Shown here piece after piece: positions 48,401-51,862 of a stretch of 64,000 nt of DNA. This DNA is from Cunninghamia lanceolata (Eukaryota > Streptophyta > Pinopsida > Cupressales > Cupressaceae). Both the position numbers and the translations under genes were made by a program. The DNA is taken from assembly GCA_027924645.1 (NCBI GenBank), contig BSBN01000047.1:2542001-2606000 (forward strand), read 5' to 3'. Below the pieces are notes generated by a model, which worked only from the letters and a program-made list of their open reading frames with translations, made no database searches and was not told where the DNA came from. How positions within the stretch are numbered: position 1 is the stretch's first letter; each line of letters begins with the position of its first letter.

Positions 48401-50312
48401 AAAGCATCTTTCTGCCTCATTCAAACAATCAGACCTTTAATTCCTCTTAGCAATTGAAAGCTTTCTTCTTCCCATGAACACACTTCAACAGTTTCTTCCA
48501 TTGTTTTGATATCAGCCTCCAACTCTTTTCCTCCATAACTTCTGCAAATGTCTACTACCATCATGATTACTCCTCCTCAACCTATAGCCATAATCCCCTT
48601 TCCCCATCCCTTTGGCAAAATCTTGGTGATCCATCTCCCTGTATTTTCCGCACACAGAAGCACACCACACACAGTAGAAGCCTCAAGATTTTAAGTTTTT
48701 GTTGATATTCAGCACTTTCACACTAAGGAGAGCACACACTAAAACTTTATCATTTGCTGTAATGTGGAGTATGAAACACACCAAACAGGGGCCTGACTGA
48801 GACAAGCCCCTAAGCAGTCAAAAGTTAAAACCATTTTTCTTGTCCCCTTCCATAACAATTGACCCCAAGATCTTCTTGCAGGTACATCAGATCCAAAATC
48901 TGCAATGACCGCAGCAACCAGCAAACCAAGGCAAACACCGTCAAAAATCTAAAGTCTTTGCAAGCAAGGGTCACTACACGGTGGACAATCTCTACTGCAA
49001 CATCCTGATTTTGGTTCCAAATAGCATTTCTTTCACTTCCACACATTTCACTTCTCATTGCTGGGTTGGTACCATGCTGGTAAAATCCCAACCGCTCTGT
49101 GGTGGTCTCTACCACAACCTGTAAGATTTTAACTAGAACTTGCTCTTGTTCTTCTGCACTGCATCATTTCAGTTTGTCATCACTTCAGTCATCCCTTTTA
49201 TGGAAACAACTTGAAGGGGAGAAGTTTAAGCAAGCTCTTTGAGGAAGATAAACTCCACATAACGGCCGGTTTCTTAGTCAAGTTGCATAGTAGAAGAACC
49301 GACATTGAAAAGAGTTTGAAAGTGTCTTAGGGCTGCGGCTCTTGGTCCCTTAGGCTGTTGTGGCCTCGTGGACGTCATTAAAATCCATTCATTCGTTCAT
49401 TCAATAGCTTAGCAAATCTCTTTTATAAAACCCAGCTAAGGCATTTTACTTAGGCAGCTTATGTTGTTTACAAAGTTAATTGCAATAAATAAATGAATGT
49501 AGTAATCTAGATAAATATGGAAAGTCAAGATAGTTTAGTCTACGCTTCTTTCTAAGACATAGGTTAAATTCACTCTTTACAATTCTACCTACAGAAAGTT
49601 AAAAGCTATCTTATCTTAATTTACTTGACACGGCGTCTGCAATGACCACAAAGCCGAAGAAGAACATTGCAAGCACGTCTGGATTGAGATTTAATTAAAA
49701 TTGACTTGATTTATCTTGTTTTAGCTGTAGAATATCAAAAGACATCTTATCTTATTTTATTTTACCTGCAACGGCATCTGCAACGACGGACAAAGCCGAG
49801 GAAGAGTAGACAACGAGCGCGCTAATTCCGACAGTTGCCGCAAACGACGACTCCATGGCCTCCATTTCGTCCGCCGTAACCCAAAAATCATCTTTCGAAA
49901 CCCCAATAGCCGAAAAATCGCCATCAAACGAGTAAATCGCCTCCGCTACAGCGCGCCCAACAGCCTTGTCCGAAGAAGCAGGCAAATCCAGTGATATGTT
50001 TTTCTTCAAAACGTGTTCGATAAAGACCGGAATAACGGAGCGAATTCGCGCATGTGATTGCAAGAGCTTATTTGCAAGAACTACGAGCGCAGCTCTGGCT
50101 TCTTCTTTCTTCAAAAATGCTCCGTTTTCTTTGCTTGCGTTTTCACCTGGTGGAGAAATTTTTTGCGCAGACAATGACAATTTTCTAGACGATTGTGAAA
50201 TCTTTTCCAGTGCTGACAAGTCCAATTGAAGAGTGGAAAGTCCGTATGCGATTTTGTAAATTGTTTCTGCAGATAGAGCCGAGCCCCTGCCACCCACCAC
50301 CACAGCCGCCAT
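10461..50312 (-). CDS. HisRS: Histidyl-tRNA synthetase, cytosolic type (exons 1-6; 3' end off window)
   Basis: This gene joins histidine to tRNA-His using ATP, in the cytosol. Six exons (50312-49766, 14859-14475, 13530-12906, 12359-12180, 11002-10745, 10595-10461) have GT/AG borders and total 2130 bases, or 710 codons in one frame. Codons 1 to about 519 form the long plant N-terminal extension. Codons 520-665 carry G-T-R-D-F, the motif 1 strand [19 protein letters not shown] and motif 2, [17 protein letters not shown]. The G-G-R-Y-D loop, motif 3 and the anticodon-binding domain are absent and must lie left of position 1. Intron 1 is 34,906 bases of nested transposons and intron 6 exceeds 10,460. 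No stop or frameshift breaks any exon, so the gene is probably live. Confidence 0.95.
10745..11002 (-). CDS. HisRS: HisRS exon 5 (motif 2, ATP and histidine pocket)
   Basis: Eighty-six codons lie between acceptor CTTGCAG|GGTGG and donor TATGAG|GTAGCT. G-G-E followed by [12 protein letters not shown] is a hallmark of eukaryotic HisRS. Motif 2 spans [25 protein letters not shown] in overlapping parts, and its arginines contact ATP. All key residues I expect in this exon are present. Confidence 0.97.
11133..11242. repeat. Two-copy 55-bp tandem duplication in intron 4
   Basis: CACAAGTCACTAGATGTAAA starts at 11133 and again at 11188. The two copies differ at a few positions. Confidence 0.85.
11492..11537. 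repeat. Two-copy 26-bp tandem duplication in intron 4
   Basis: CTGCAAGTGACAGATCTCTA recurs as CTGCAGGTGACAGATCTCTA 26 bases later. The rest of intron 4 (11003-12179) shows nothing else I can name. Confidence 0.8.
12180..12359 (-). CDS. HisRS: HisRS exon 4 (motif 1)
   Basis: Sixty codons lie between acceptor TTGGCAG|GGCAC and donor GATCAG|GTATTT, both phase 0. They start [10 protein letters not shown], the signature entry of the HisRS core. Motif 1, which forms the dimer interface, is [12 protein letters not shown] with its fixed proline. It is followed by [16 protein letters not shown]. Confidence 0.97.
12906..13530 (-). CDS. HisRS: HisRS exon 3 (end of extension, linker to catalytic core)
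   Basis: The acceptor TCCACAG|GGCAG at 13530 supplies one base to complete an arginine codon, then A-E-C-N-M-K-V-Y. The donor CCCAAG|GTTTGT at 12906 leaves phase 0. Codons 311-519 include a lysine-rich linker ([14 protein letters not shown]). After it comes [14 protein letters not shown], and R-R-L-P-K-I-P-K leads straight into G-T-R-D-F of exon 4. Just upstream lies a tandem copy of the acceptor region. Confidence 0.95.
13527..13905. repeat. HisRS: Tandem duplication of the exon 3 acceptor and flanking intron
   Basis: The block from 13528 (CCCTGTGGATACGGAAGAT) recurs from about 13736 (CCCTGTGGATATGGAAGAT) and stays alignable for roughly 165 bases. Shared parts include TATTCCCAAATTAGCTA, AAGATTAATTTCTTTGAA and TTGTCACAT. 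The period is about 208 bases. Copy 1 holds the working acceptor at 13530. Copy 2 keeps the ATATCCACAG acceptor but lacks the exon beyond it. Confidence 0.85.
14475..14859 (-). CDS. HisRS: HisRS exon 2 (N-terminal extension)
   Basis: The acceptor TTGTCAG|GTTTG at 14859 completes the split glycine codon from exon 1. The donor AGGAG|GTATGA at 14475 leaves phase 2. The exon encodes codons 183-310 and reads as a folded helical domain, with D-M-R-T-L-L-F-G-S and H-G-C-F-R-E segments. The sequence just upstream of its acceptor is the first unit of a tandem array, described separately. Confidence 0.92.
14860..16310. repeat. Tandem array of exon-2-acceptor-like units at the 3' end of intron 1
   Basis: About nine diverged units of roughly 110-150 bases share three blocks: TGACCTRACAAGACAATRA, AAACAATATTCTAAACAAGT, and GATAAGTCCTACAGACCATTTTGG. 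On the minus strand the first block reads TTGTCTTGTCAGGTCA, almost the same as the real exon 2 acceptor, TTGTCTTGTCAGGTTT. The unit next to the exon is therefore the one in use. The array is interrupted near 16311 and resumes at 46257. Confidence 0.85.
16036..16171. repeat. Two-copy 65-bp tandem duplication inside the array
   Basis: TTGGTAGATAATCACAAGGC and TTGGTATATAATCACAAGGC are about 65 bases apart. Similar flanks (AAGCAYCTCTRAGCATWTGTTGGTA) continue through both. Confidence 0.85.
16321..16484. repeat. 50-bp inverted repeat with a 64-bp loop
   Basis: The left arm, 16321-16370, starts CTAGCATACCTATCTTAGAT and the right arm, 16435-16484, ends ATCTAAGATAGGTATGCTAG. The arms differ at only about three positions. 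The whole could fold into a long hairpin or be the two ends of a small foldback element. It lies next to Helitron helicase remains, but I cannot prove that it is a Helitron terminus. Confidence 0.85.
16690..18549 (-). pseudogene. Helitron-type PIF1 helicase remnant
   Basis: Minus-strand fragments in different frames read in order as the helicase end of a Helitron RepHel protein. The upstream part, 18549-18301, has E-W-E-I-I-S-R-L-Q and L-G-R-R-D-I. At 18174-17923 Walker A appears as G-T-R-K-S-Y-L-I, then [14 protein letters not shown]. At 17386-17132 there is [11 protein letters not shown] and A-R-V-M-L-T-S-N-L. Near 16800 there is [11 protein letters not shown]. The normal helicase G-T-G-K-S has lost its glycine and stops are frequent, so it is dead. 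The Rep domain is not seen. Confidence 0.75.
18560..19164. repeat. AT-rich DNA with a 72-85-bp tandem repeat
   Basis: From about 18918, ATGTCGACTATAGTTTATTA and variants recur four times, with TTATATAATTCATTTAATTT between. The last copy breaks exactly where Copia LTR sequence begins at 19165. Confidence 0.75.
19165..19554 (+). mobile_element. Truncated Copia 5' LTR
   Basis: It matches the last 390 bases of the 3' LTR, from GTGCCTCCAAAAAGAAGAG to CAGTATAAGTG and the terminal CTTAACA. The first 1.4 kb of the LTR is missing. A poly-C tract near 19517 is longer than in the 3' copy. Confidence 0.85.
19555..19568 (+). promoter_or_regulatory. Copia primer-binding site
   Basis: ATGGGTATCAGAGC follows the LTR's CA end and matches the initiator methionine tRNA primer site of plant Copia elements with one inserted G. 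Confidence 0.8.
19609..20590 (+). pseudogene. Copia gag with CCHC zinc knuckle
   Basis: The gag starts [10 protein letters not shown] and contains [14 protein letters not shown], the standard Copia gag opening. The UBN2 domain continues in [17 protein letters not shown], and the knuckle [14 protein letters not shown] lies at about 20396-20437. Stops at 19867 and 20242, and a frame change near 20450, kill the frame. Confidence 0.88.
20815..21579 (+). pseudogene. Copia gag C-terminal coiled-coil region
   Basis: The frame is open from about 20815. Residues 15-90 are a strong coiled coil rich in E, K, L and Q. The motif [19 protein letters not shown] follows, which is typical of this class of Copia gag, and then a charged, N-rich linker. 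From 21366 another frame carries [11 protein letters not shown], a knuckle with one cysteine changed, and [12 protein letters not shown] frameshift therefore lies near 21360. Confidence 0.75.
21690..21990 (+). pseudogene. Copia aspartic protease domain
   Basis: [12 protein letters not shown] is the Copia protease active site (D-S-G-C-S-x-H). It is followed by F-G-D-D-A-T-A-R-I and [15 protein letters not shown], the conserved end of the domain. The frame fails soon after. The next recognisable Copia feature is the polypurine tract, so the whole polymerase block has been deleted. Confidence 0.88.
22251..22263 (+). promoter_or_regulatory. Polypurine tract of the Copia element
   Basis: CAAAGGGGGAGAT directly precedes the TGTTGG start of the 3' LTR, as expected for the plus-strand primer. 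Similar purine runs lie at about 22168-22196. Confidence 0.8.
22290..22562 (+). pseudogene. PPR protein DYW-domain fragment captured in an LTR
   Basis: About 90 codons match the C-terminal DYW domain of plant organellar RNA-editing PPR proteins. Recognisable parts are [27 protein letters not shown] and the terminal C-S-C-G-D-Y-W followed by a stop. The zinc and deaminase signature (H-S-E and C-x-x-C) is intact. The segment with R-F-H-H-F usually found before C-S-C-G-D-Y-W is missing, and there are no PPR repeats. It is a gene fragment and not a working editing factor. Confidence 0.9.
22640..22768 (+). pseudogene. UBP12/13-type ubiquitin protease fragment captured in an LTR
   Basis: The translation S-H-Y-Y-V-Y-I-R-P, stop, [10 protein letters not shown], then [10 protein letters not shown] matches the end of the USP catalytic domain of plant UBP12/UBP13. 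The catalytic histidine is in the H-Y-Y motif. From memory of the family, a short stretch between K-E-D and L-P-Q-T is missing here. That gap could be a skipped exon or a deletion. One in-frame stop is present. Confidence 0.85.
22769..23690 (+). other. Unassigned part of the Copia LTR
   Basis: An open frame at 22869-23120 (83 codons) follows the protease fragment and might be further captured sequence, but I do not recognise it. Beyond 23280 the DNA is A- and G-rich with GAGAAGAAATCAATGA words. Confidence 0.4.
24285..25380 (+). pseudogene. LINE A ORF1 (nucleic-acid-binding protein)
   Basis: It starts at ATG 24285 with [10 protein letters not shown] and stays open for 92 codons. Decayed DUF4283-like sequence follows, including [17 protein letters not shown] knuckle, [14 protein letters not shown], lies near 25069-25110. 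A last open piece (25130-25380) runs into the Gypsy LTR. ORF1 proteins of this type bind the element's RNA. Confidence 0.75.
25381..26698 (-). mobile_element. Gypsy 3' LTR
   Basis: This copy is intact, 1318 bases. On the plus strand it runs from TGTAATATCCCTTGTAG to GGGGACATGACA. It shows the unbroken target site (CAATTAATCACCTGCCAAC near 26306-26325) that the Penelope-like element occupies in the other LTR. Confidence 0.88.
26699..26715 (-). promoter_or_regulatory. Gypsy polypurine tract
   Basis: Read on the minus strand, ATTTGGGGCAGGAGGAT abuts the TGTCATG start of the 3' LTR. Confidence 0.7.
26857..27924 (-). CDS. Gypsy zinc knuckle and aspartic protease frame with hydrophobic tail
   Basis: The frame is open for 355 codons. 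It begins within a [14 protein letters not shown] knuckle, followed by an acidic linker. The protease active site is [11 protein letters not shown], with V-V-L-G-V-Q-W-L about 80 residues on. After the protease, where the polymerase should begin, the frame continues into an unrelated stretch. This has one strongly hydrophobic segment ([18 protein letters not shown] near residues 275-295). The polymerase has been deleted or replaced. The open frame is notable in such an old element. Confidence 0.75.
   Translation of the reverse strand: MCFSCREPWEQGHRCLGRGKIHYIEVRPKEEPEIEGIEPKVITEEIEFEGKEEGMISGRTLATLSRAPKYHALSSGVLQGHRVTMLIDSGATHNSIDADLVSRKGLDVEEFDGFNVMLADGHIIPCRGWIQQPNLSLGMYQVKDDFYIVRLGEIDVVLGVQWLHSLGGFMLNYQTMEFQFKADRKDVILRGITNGTPSMAEMKRMEMSVHENQTTPRMEIVKDSLQGKIFHYDNVWSILNMFTGARQRWPPYEILVKKESWRENHHPSMAVWNFRGKKYDAWIFMLLFSTSVLLFSTFFSLSYPFGTATKQRLIAWKMCFPVFVFKEVFEIYARSFPTLFLSKEGMGTIMTECFS
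28219..28530 (-). pseudogene. Gypsy gag domain
   Basis: The sequence [27 protein letters not shown] and F-T-Q-R-L-I-E-R-F matches the plant Ty3/Gypsy gag (retrotrans_gag) pattern. Stops separate it from the zinc-knuckle frame. This protein would form the particle shell. Confidence 0.85.
28699..29088 (-). pseudogene. Gypsy gag N-terminal Q-rich segment
   Basis: It lies between the primer-binding site and the gag domain. It begins [10 protein letters not shown] and is helical and Q/E-rich ([10 protein letters not shown]), then N-rich. This is typical of the start of plant Gypsy gag. Confidence 0.7.
29116..29133 (-). promoter_or_regulatory. Gypsy primer-binding site
   Basis: On the minus strand TTTGTATCAGAGCAGGC follows the LTR end TTACA, matching the methionine initiator tRNA site with one change. 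Confidence 0.8.
29134..30071 (-). mobile_element. Gypsy 5' LTR, low-coordinate part
   Basis: It aligns with 25381-26318 of the 3' LTR almost throughout. The LTR is broken at CCAATTAATCAC and resumes at 34081. Confidence 0.88.
30072..31140 (+). pseudogene. PLE reverse transcriptase C-part and GIY-YIG endonuclease
   Basis: The frame starts inside the polymerase. It has [15 protein letters not shown] near 30090-30135 and the catalytic Y-V-D-D at 30208-30219. F-L-D-I-L, P-H-G-L and T-H-T-D-L-Y-L-H of the PLE thumb follow. The endonuclease begins V-Y-K-I-V-C-S-C-G at about 30804, with P-Y-I-G-E-T-G-R-S and N-T-R-I-K-E-H. Its core residues (Y, Y-I-G, R, and H of K-H-H) look intact. One TGA at 30232-30234 interrupts about 356 codons that are otherwise open to the stop at 31138. 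The polymerase fingers are missing. Confidence 0.93.
31141..33954 (+). other. PLE 3' region, pyrimidine-rich, interrupted by a Copia LTR
   Basis: Outside the Copia LTR the region is strongly C- and T-rich (CCCTCTCC, TTTTCTTT words). Its open frames are low-complexity and not credible. It contains no further recognisable domain. Confidence 0.6.
31246..32839 (+). mobile_element. Copia solo LTR inside the PLE
   Basis: It runs from TGATGGAGAATGATTGTCAT to CAGTGTTGTCCGAACTCCTACA, 1594 bases, with perfect 5-base target copies TTCCC at 31241-31245 and 32840-32844. Start and end resemble the Copia LTR at 22264-24093 (ATTGTCATTGATGTCAAA, and ATTCACCCCCCCTCTCAGT), so the two belong to related families. 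No internal region remains, meaning the LTRs recombined and left one copy. Confidence 0.9.
33955..33997 (+). ncRNA. Hammerhead-ribozyme-like motif at the PLE 3' end
   Basis: The core CTGATGA (33959-33965) is followed by an arm GGATCA that pairs with TGATCC over six bases, then GAAAC (33986-33990) and GTTGAGA. TCTC before the core can pair with GAGA after the putative GTT cleavage site (stem I), and ACGT would give the minimal stem III known for PLE hammerheads. One base, T, is unpaired between core and stem II. Hammerhead motifs in the repeated ends of PLEs are established; activity of this copy is not. Confidence 0.65.
34069..34443 (-). mobile_element. Gypsy 5' LTR, high-coordinate part
   Basis: It begins with the second copy of the target sequence CCAATTAATCAC and continues to GGGGACATGACA, aligning with the last 370 bases of the 3' LTR. 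LINE A resumes at once. Confidence 0.88.
34449..35160 (+). pseudogene. LINE A endonuclease domain
   Basis: The AP-type endonuclease motifs appear in order: F-L-Q-E-V-K-L near 34530, V-Y-A-P-N-D near 34770, [11 protein letters not shown] near 34815, and S-D-H-S-L-V-V near 35125. Several stops and shifts interrupt them. This domain would nick target DNA for integration. Confidence 0.85.
35201..36009 (+). pseudogene. LINE A linker and start of reverse transcriptase
   Basis: The frame 35201-35632 is the usual linker between endonuclease and polymerase ([21 protein letters not shown]). At 35777 [14 protein letters not shown] is followed by N-D-K-A-H-G-A-D and L-Y-N-E-A-I-K, the first finger motifs. 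It stops at the insertion at 36010 and resumes at 38600. Confidence 0.85.
36005..38604. mobile_element. 2.6-kb solo LTR inserted in LINE A reverse transcriptase
   Basis: TGTTAGTGCC at 36010 and GGCACTAACA ending at 38599 are perfect 10-base inverted ends. Flanks are TTACC and TTACG, a 5-base target copy with one change. Without the insert the LINE frame reads on directly (I-I-K-R-L then R-K-E-G-D). No coding domain is recognisable in the 2590 bases. Its orientation is not clear, since no primer site or poly-purine tract is attached. Confidence 0.82.
37390..38480. repeat. Dense TTGTATAT / ATATACAA motif cluster
   Basis: Words such as CTTGTATATC, TTGTATGT, ATACAAGC and ACATACAA occur several dozen times in about 1.1 kb on both strands. 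They sometimes form palindromes like TTGTATATACAA. They alternate with GCATAC and CGATATAC words. The surrounding parts of the LTR (36010-37390) lack them. Confidence 0.75.
38600..40148 (+). pseudogene. LINE A reverse transcriptase core
   Basis: It resumes [10 protein letters not shown] and continues with [12 protein letters not shown] (the first residues by frame shift), Q-T-N-F-V-K-G-R, and [12 protein letters not shown] degenerate Q-F-A-D-G replaces the catalytic [13 protein letters not shown] and H-L-G-M-P-F follow, then the thumb and G-G-M-G-L-K-K-L. The changed D-D alone would inactivate it. A 31-base piece near 39075-39125 is duplicated in tandem. Confidence 0.88.
40430..41895. repeat. 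Degenerate tandem array on a TGCGCC motif, copy 2
   Basis: About twenty occurrences of TGCGCC or one-base variants (TGCACC, TGCGCT) recur at about 50-90 base intervals. Many are preceded by TTGATCTAA or ACTCATCCAG and by GAAGATTTCAAA. The same motif marks copy 1, though the spacer sequences differ. Confidence 0.75.
43230..43240 (+). promoter_or_regulatory. TATA box of LTR-like repeat copy 2
   Basis: TATATAAAGG follows GGACAC and precedes CCTTGTTGCCTCATTTGTAA, matching the layout at 3117-3145 of copy 1. Confidence 0.5.
44073..44763 (+). pseudogene. LINE A C-terminal part with zf-RVT motif
   Basis: The segment reads [13 protein letters not shown], then W-W-S-V-E-Y-H-G-K. Later comes a [17 protein letters not shown] zinc motif near 44650-44700, a usual feature after plant LINE polymerases. 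It is interrupted at 44764 by a small transposon. Confidence 0.8.
44756..45513. mobile_element. Small DNA transposon (MITE-like) in LINE A
   Basis: The insert at 44764-45505 is flanked by AGGTTAAA and GGGTTAAA, an 8-base target copy with one change. Removing it restores the LINE frame (W-A-K-V-K-V-I-N-W). Its outer parts are rich in GGATAC / GTATCC words in inverted orientation. The centre is AT-rich with a long TA tract. An 8-base duplication fits hAT-type transposons. Confidence 0.65.
45340..45407. repeat. (TA)n microsatellite
   Basis: An uninterrupted TA run of about 68 bases, inside the small transposon. Confidence 0.97.
45506..46256 (+). pseudogene. LINE A C-terminus and 3' end
   Basis: [12 protein letters not shown] and [14 protein letters not shown] continue the domain broken at 44763. 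A charged S-G-rich tail follows, then a 3' untranslated region ending AATATAAAAAAAC. The array of acceptor-like units begins again right after it. Confidence 0.8.
46257..46745. repeat. Resumption of the acceptor-type tandem array
   Basis: Blocks ACAATATTCTAGACAAGTAAA (46267) and AATGTATTAAACAAGTAAAC (46646), each followed by AATAATTC and ACCATTTTGGCCTA-like words, match the units at 14860-16310. The array therefore flanks the 30-kb transposon block on both sides. Confidence 0.75.
46383..46830. repeat. Three copies of a 65-95-bp unit (CTTAATTTTGGYCTA)
   Basis: Copies begin near 46408, 46470 and 46771. Each runs from CTTAATTTTGG through CATTATAATTAAGTTGAT to ATTCAAATCCCTCA. Confidence 0.75.
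46985..47060 (-). pseudogene. Decayed copy a of the HisRS exon 1 end
   Basis: TTATCTTATTTTACCAGCAATGG, then GCAAAGCTCAAACACTGCAAACTG, matches the exon 1 end and first intron bases (read on the plus strand) with many changes. It is the weakest of the four copies. Confidence 0.5.
47137..47725. mobile_element. GAGTC-rich MITE with 8-base target duplication
   Basis: The element 47145-47717 starts CATAGTTTTAAAACTC and ends GAGTTTTAAAACTATG, perfect 16-base inverted ends. It is flanked by TTTGATAT on both sides. Both outer parts are packed with GAGTC / GACTC words and the centre is AT-rich. No protein is encoded. An 8-base duplication fits a hAT-type non-autonomous element. Confidence 0.85.
47719..47810 (-). 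pseudogene. Decayed copy b of the HisRS exon 1 end
   Basis: GACACCGTGTGAAATCGCTA, then ACAAAGCGAAAGAAGAAAAC, matches the exon 1 end. The following ACTGCAAACCATAAGTGCCT is shared with copies a and c. Confidence 0.55.
47895..47990 (-). pseudogene. Decayed copy c of the HisRS exon 1 end
   Basis: On the minus strand it still encodes [12 protein letters not shown], against [13 protein letters not shown] in exon 1. It keeps a GTAAAA donor-like end. This is the clearest copy. Confidence 0.75.
48000..49595. other. Intron 1 stretch without recognised elements
   Basis: It is mixed C/T-rich and AT-rich sequence. Its 61- to 96-codon reading frames on the minus strand near 48739-49115 have no family I recognise. 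I see no promoter, RNA gene or transposon end. Confidence 0.5.
49600..49680 (-). pseudogene. Decayed copy d of the HisRS exon 1 end
   Basis: It lies only about 90 bases inside intron 1. TCTTATCTTAATTTACTTGA, CACGGCGTCTGCAATGACCA and CAAAGCCGAAGAAGAACATT align with the exon end at 49744-49815. A GTAAAT donor-like sequence remains. Confidence 0.75.
49766..50312 (-). CDS. HisRS: HisRS exon 1 (start codon and N-terminal extension)
   Basis: The ATG at 50312 lies in AGCAATGGCGGC, a good plant start context, and the frame stays open for 182 codons. The exon ends GTTGCAG|GTAAAA (phase 1). The protein begins [11 protein letters not shown] and ends [12 protein letters not shown]. The next codon (G) is completed across the 35-kb intron by exon 2, which opens L-S-C-E-A-V. 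The exon is GC-richer than the DNA around it. Residues about 50-70 are charged and probably a linker. Confidence 0.93.
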
Positions 50313-50420
50313 TGCTAATTCACAAAACCCTAGCCTGCTAATAAAATCCTGGCTTAAGTGCGAACTCCTCGAAAACCCTGGCTTTAATGGTGAAACCCTA
50401 GCTTACCTGGTGGGGGAAAA
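50313..50420 (-). promoter_or_regulatory. HisRS: HisRS leader with telo-box motifs
   Basis: Two exact AAACCCTAG motifs (50325-50333 and 50393-50401) and two near matches (50372, 50347) precede the start codon. On the gene strand they read CTAGGGTTT. Telo-boxes of this kind are common in the proximal promoters and leaders of plant genes for the translation machinery. A CAGGTAAGC donor (50405-50409) and a TTTTATTAGCAG acceptor would allow a short leader intron. That is speculative. Confidence 0.5.
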
Positions 50421-50717
50421 GGAAGCCATTCAAAATTACGTCCAATCGAGGAATCCAACTTTTACATCCAAAAAAATGCCATCAAATGGTACCTACGTAT
50501 TGTTTATCCAGCATTCTGGATGCACATTTGACCGTATTTACTAATATAGACGTTGCCTCAAATGGGACATCTATGGGTGATAGGCACGGCTTAAATTTGA
50601 CAGTCCACCTTGCCTGTCAATAAATTTTTTTTTCTATAGTTTAGTTTCATTATTGCTTTTCATATGACAATTAAAATTTTTATTTTTTAATTGAAGTCAA
50701 ATTTTATATGAGAAAAT

Positions 50718-51348
50718 ACTATGTCAGTCTTCCAAATCCCAAGCAAGGTGGCTCATACTTTAGAAAAAACTCAGAGGACATTTTGTGGAGGGGAACTAAA
50801 GAAACCTTCAAATATAGCTTGGTTAAGTGAGAGGAGGTGTGCTTACCTAAACAGAATGGGGGTTTTGGGCTTATGAACCTCAAATCTGTTAACAAAGCCC
50901 TTGGGGCCAAGTTAGTCTAGAGAATATACAAGGAAAAAGGGAGAGTGTGGAGTAAGGTTATTCAGGCTAAGTATCTTCAAAATGACATTGACAACCTATT
51001 CAATCAGAATGTTTCTCTTCCCAAAGGATCTAGTGTTTGGAATTTTCTGCAATCGTGCATTGATCTATTGAGACCTGATTTAATTTGGCGAATTAGATCC
51101 GGCAACAAGGTCATGTTCTGGAGGGATCCCTGGCTGATGGACAAACTCATGTTGGCATTAGATCATTTCAAACCCTTGGGGGTAATGTTGGAAGCTCAAA
51201 TTGGGGCCCGCATCCAGAATTATATAGAAGAAAGGGAAAGAGTTAGGAAATGGATATCCCAGGTTAATTGTGATAAGGAAATGGATTCAATTTGGAAAGA
51301 GCTAAGAGTAAGATTGAATAAAGTTCCTCGATTGGAAGAGGAGGACAG
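50718..51348 (+). pseudogene. LINE B polymerase C-terminal part
   Basis: I-L-W-R-G, V-C-L-P-K-Q-N-G-G-F-G-L-M-N-L-K and N-K-A-L-G-A-K-L-V are conserved after the thumb of plant LINE polymerases. R-S-G-N-K-V-M-F-W-R-D-P-W follows. Two stops are present. The catalytic core was lost by truncation. Confidence 0.85.
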
Positions 51349-51862
51349 TGTTAGGGTTAGTTGGCAGAAGATATCAATTAAATGCAAATAAAGATTAAAT
51401 AGAGGAATGGAAATACACAGAAATAATAACAGCGAGAGACAAGTTTTAACGTGGTTCACCCAAACTCGGGCTACATCCACCAATATTATTATCGAGTAAA
51501 TCAAACTGATTACAACCAGCAATCCCTGCAACTCAATACCGCTGCAAATGCTACAATAAAATATCCATGGAAACCCTAACCCTTAGCCGCTTTTATCAAG
51601 CCTTATGTCGGTTACAAAATTAGGGTTTTTTATGTCAACTAATAGAAAAAATAACTCTCGACACCTTTATAAAATAATAGGCAATTTTTGCTTCGGGGGC
51701 GTTGCCCCCAAACCCCCACCGTGGGCTCCGCCCTCGAGCCTAGCAGGAGGGGCTCTGCCCCCCTGCACTCCCCCGTTAAATAATTTGGGGGGAAACCGCG
51801 CCGATAAAAGTGGGGAAAATTTAACCTCCGAGTCTGATTAGGCTCCATATAACAACAAACAG
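51344..51862. mobile_element. 509-bp LTR-like insert in LINE B
   Basis: TGTTAGGG at 51349 and ATAACAACA ending at 51857 give TG..CA ends. The flanks GACAG and AACAG are a 5-base target copy with one change. Without the insert the LINE frame reads E-E-D-R-L-L-W-G-G. The insert has a GC-rich segment at 51690-51780 (GGGGGCGTTGCCCCC palindrome). No protein. It is either a solo LTR or a very short element. Confidence 0.65.

Noticed and set aside
49966..50293. Reading frames in other frames over HisRS exon 1
   Set aside because: They are shadows of exon 1, whose own frame has start context, length and splice continuity.
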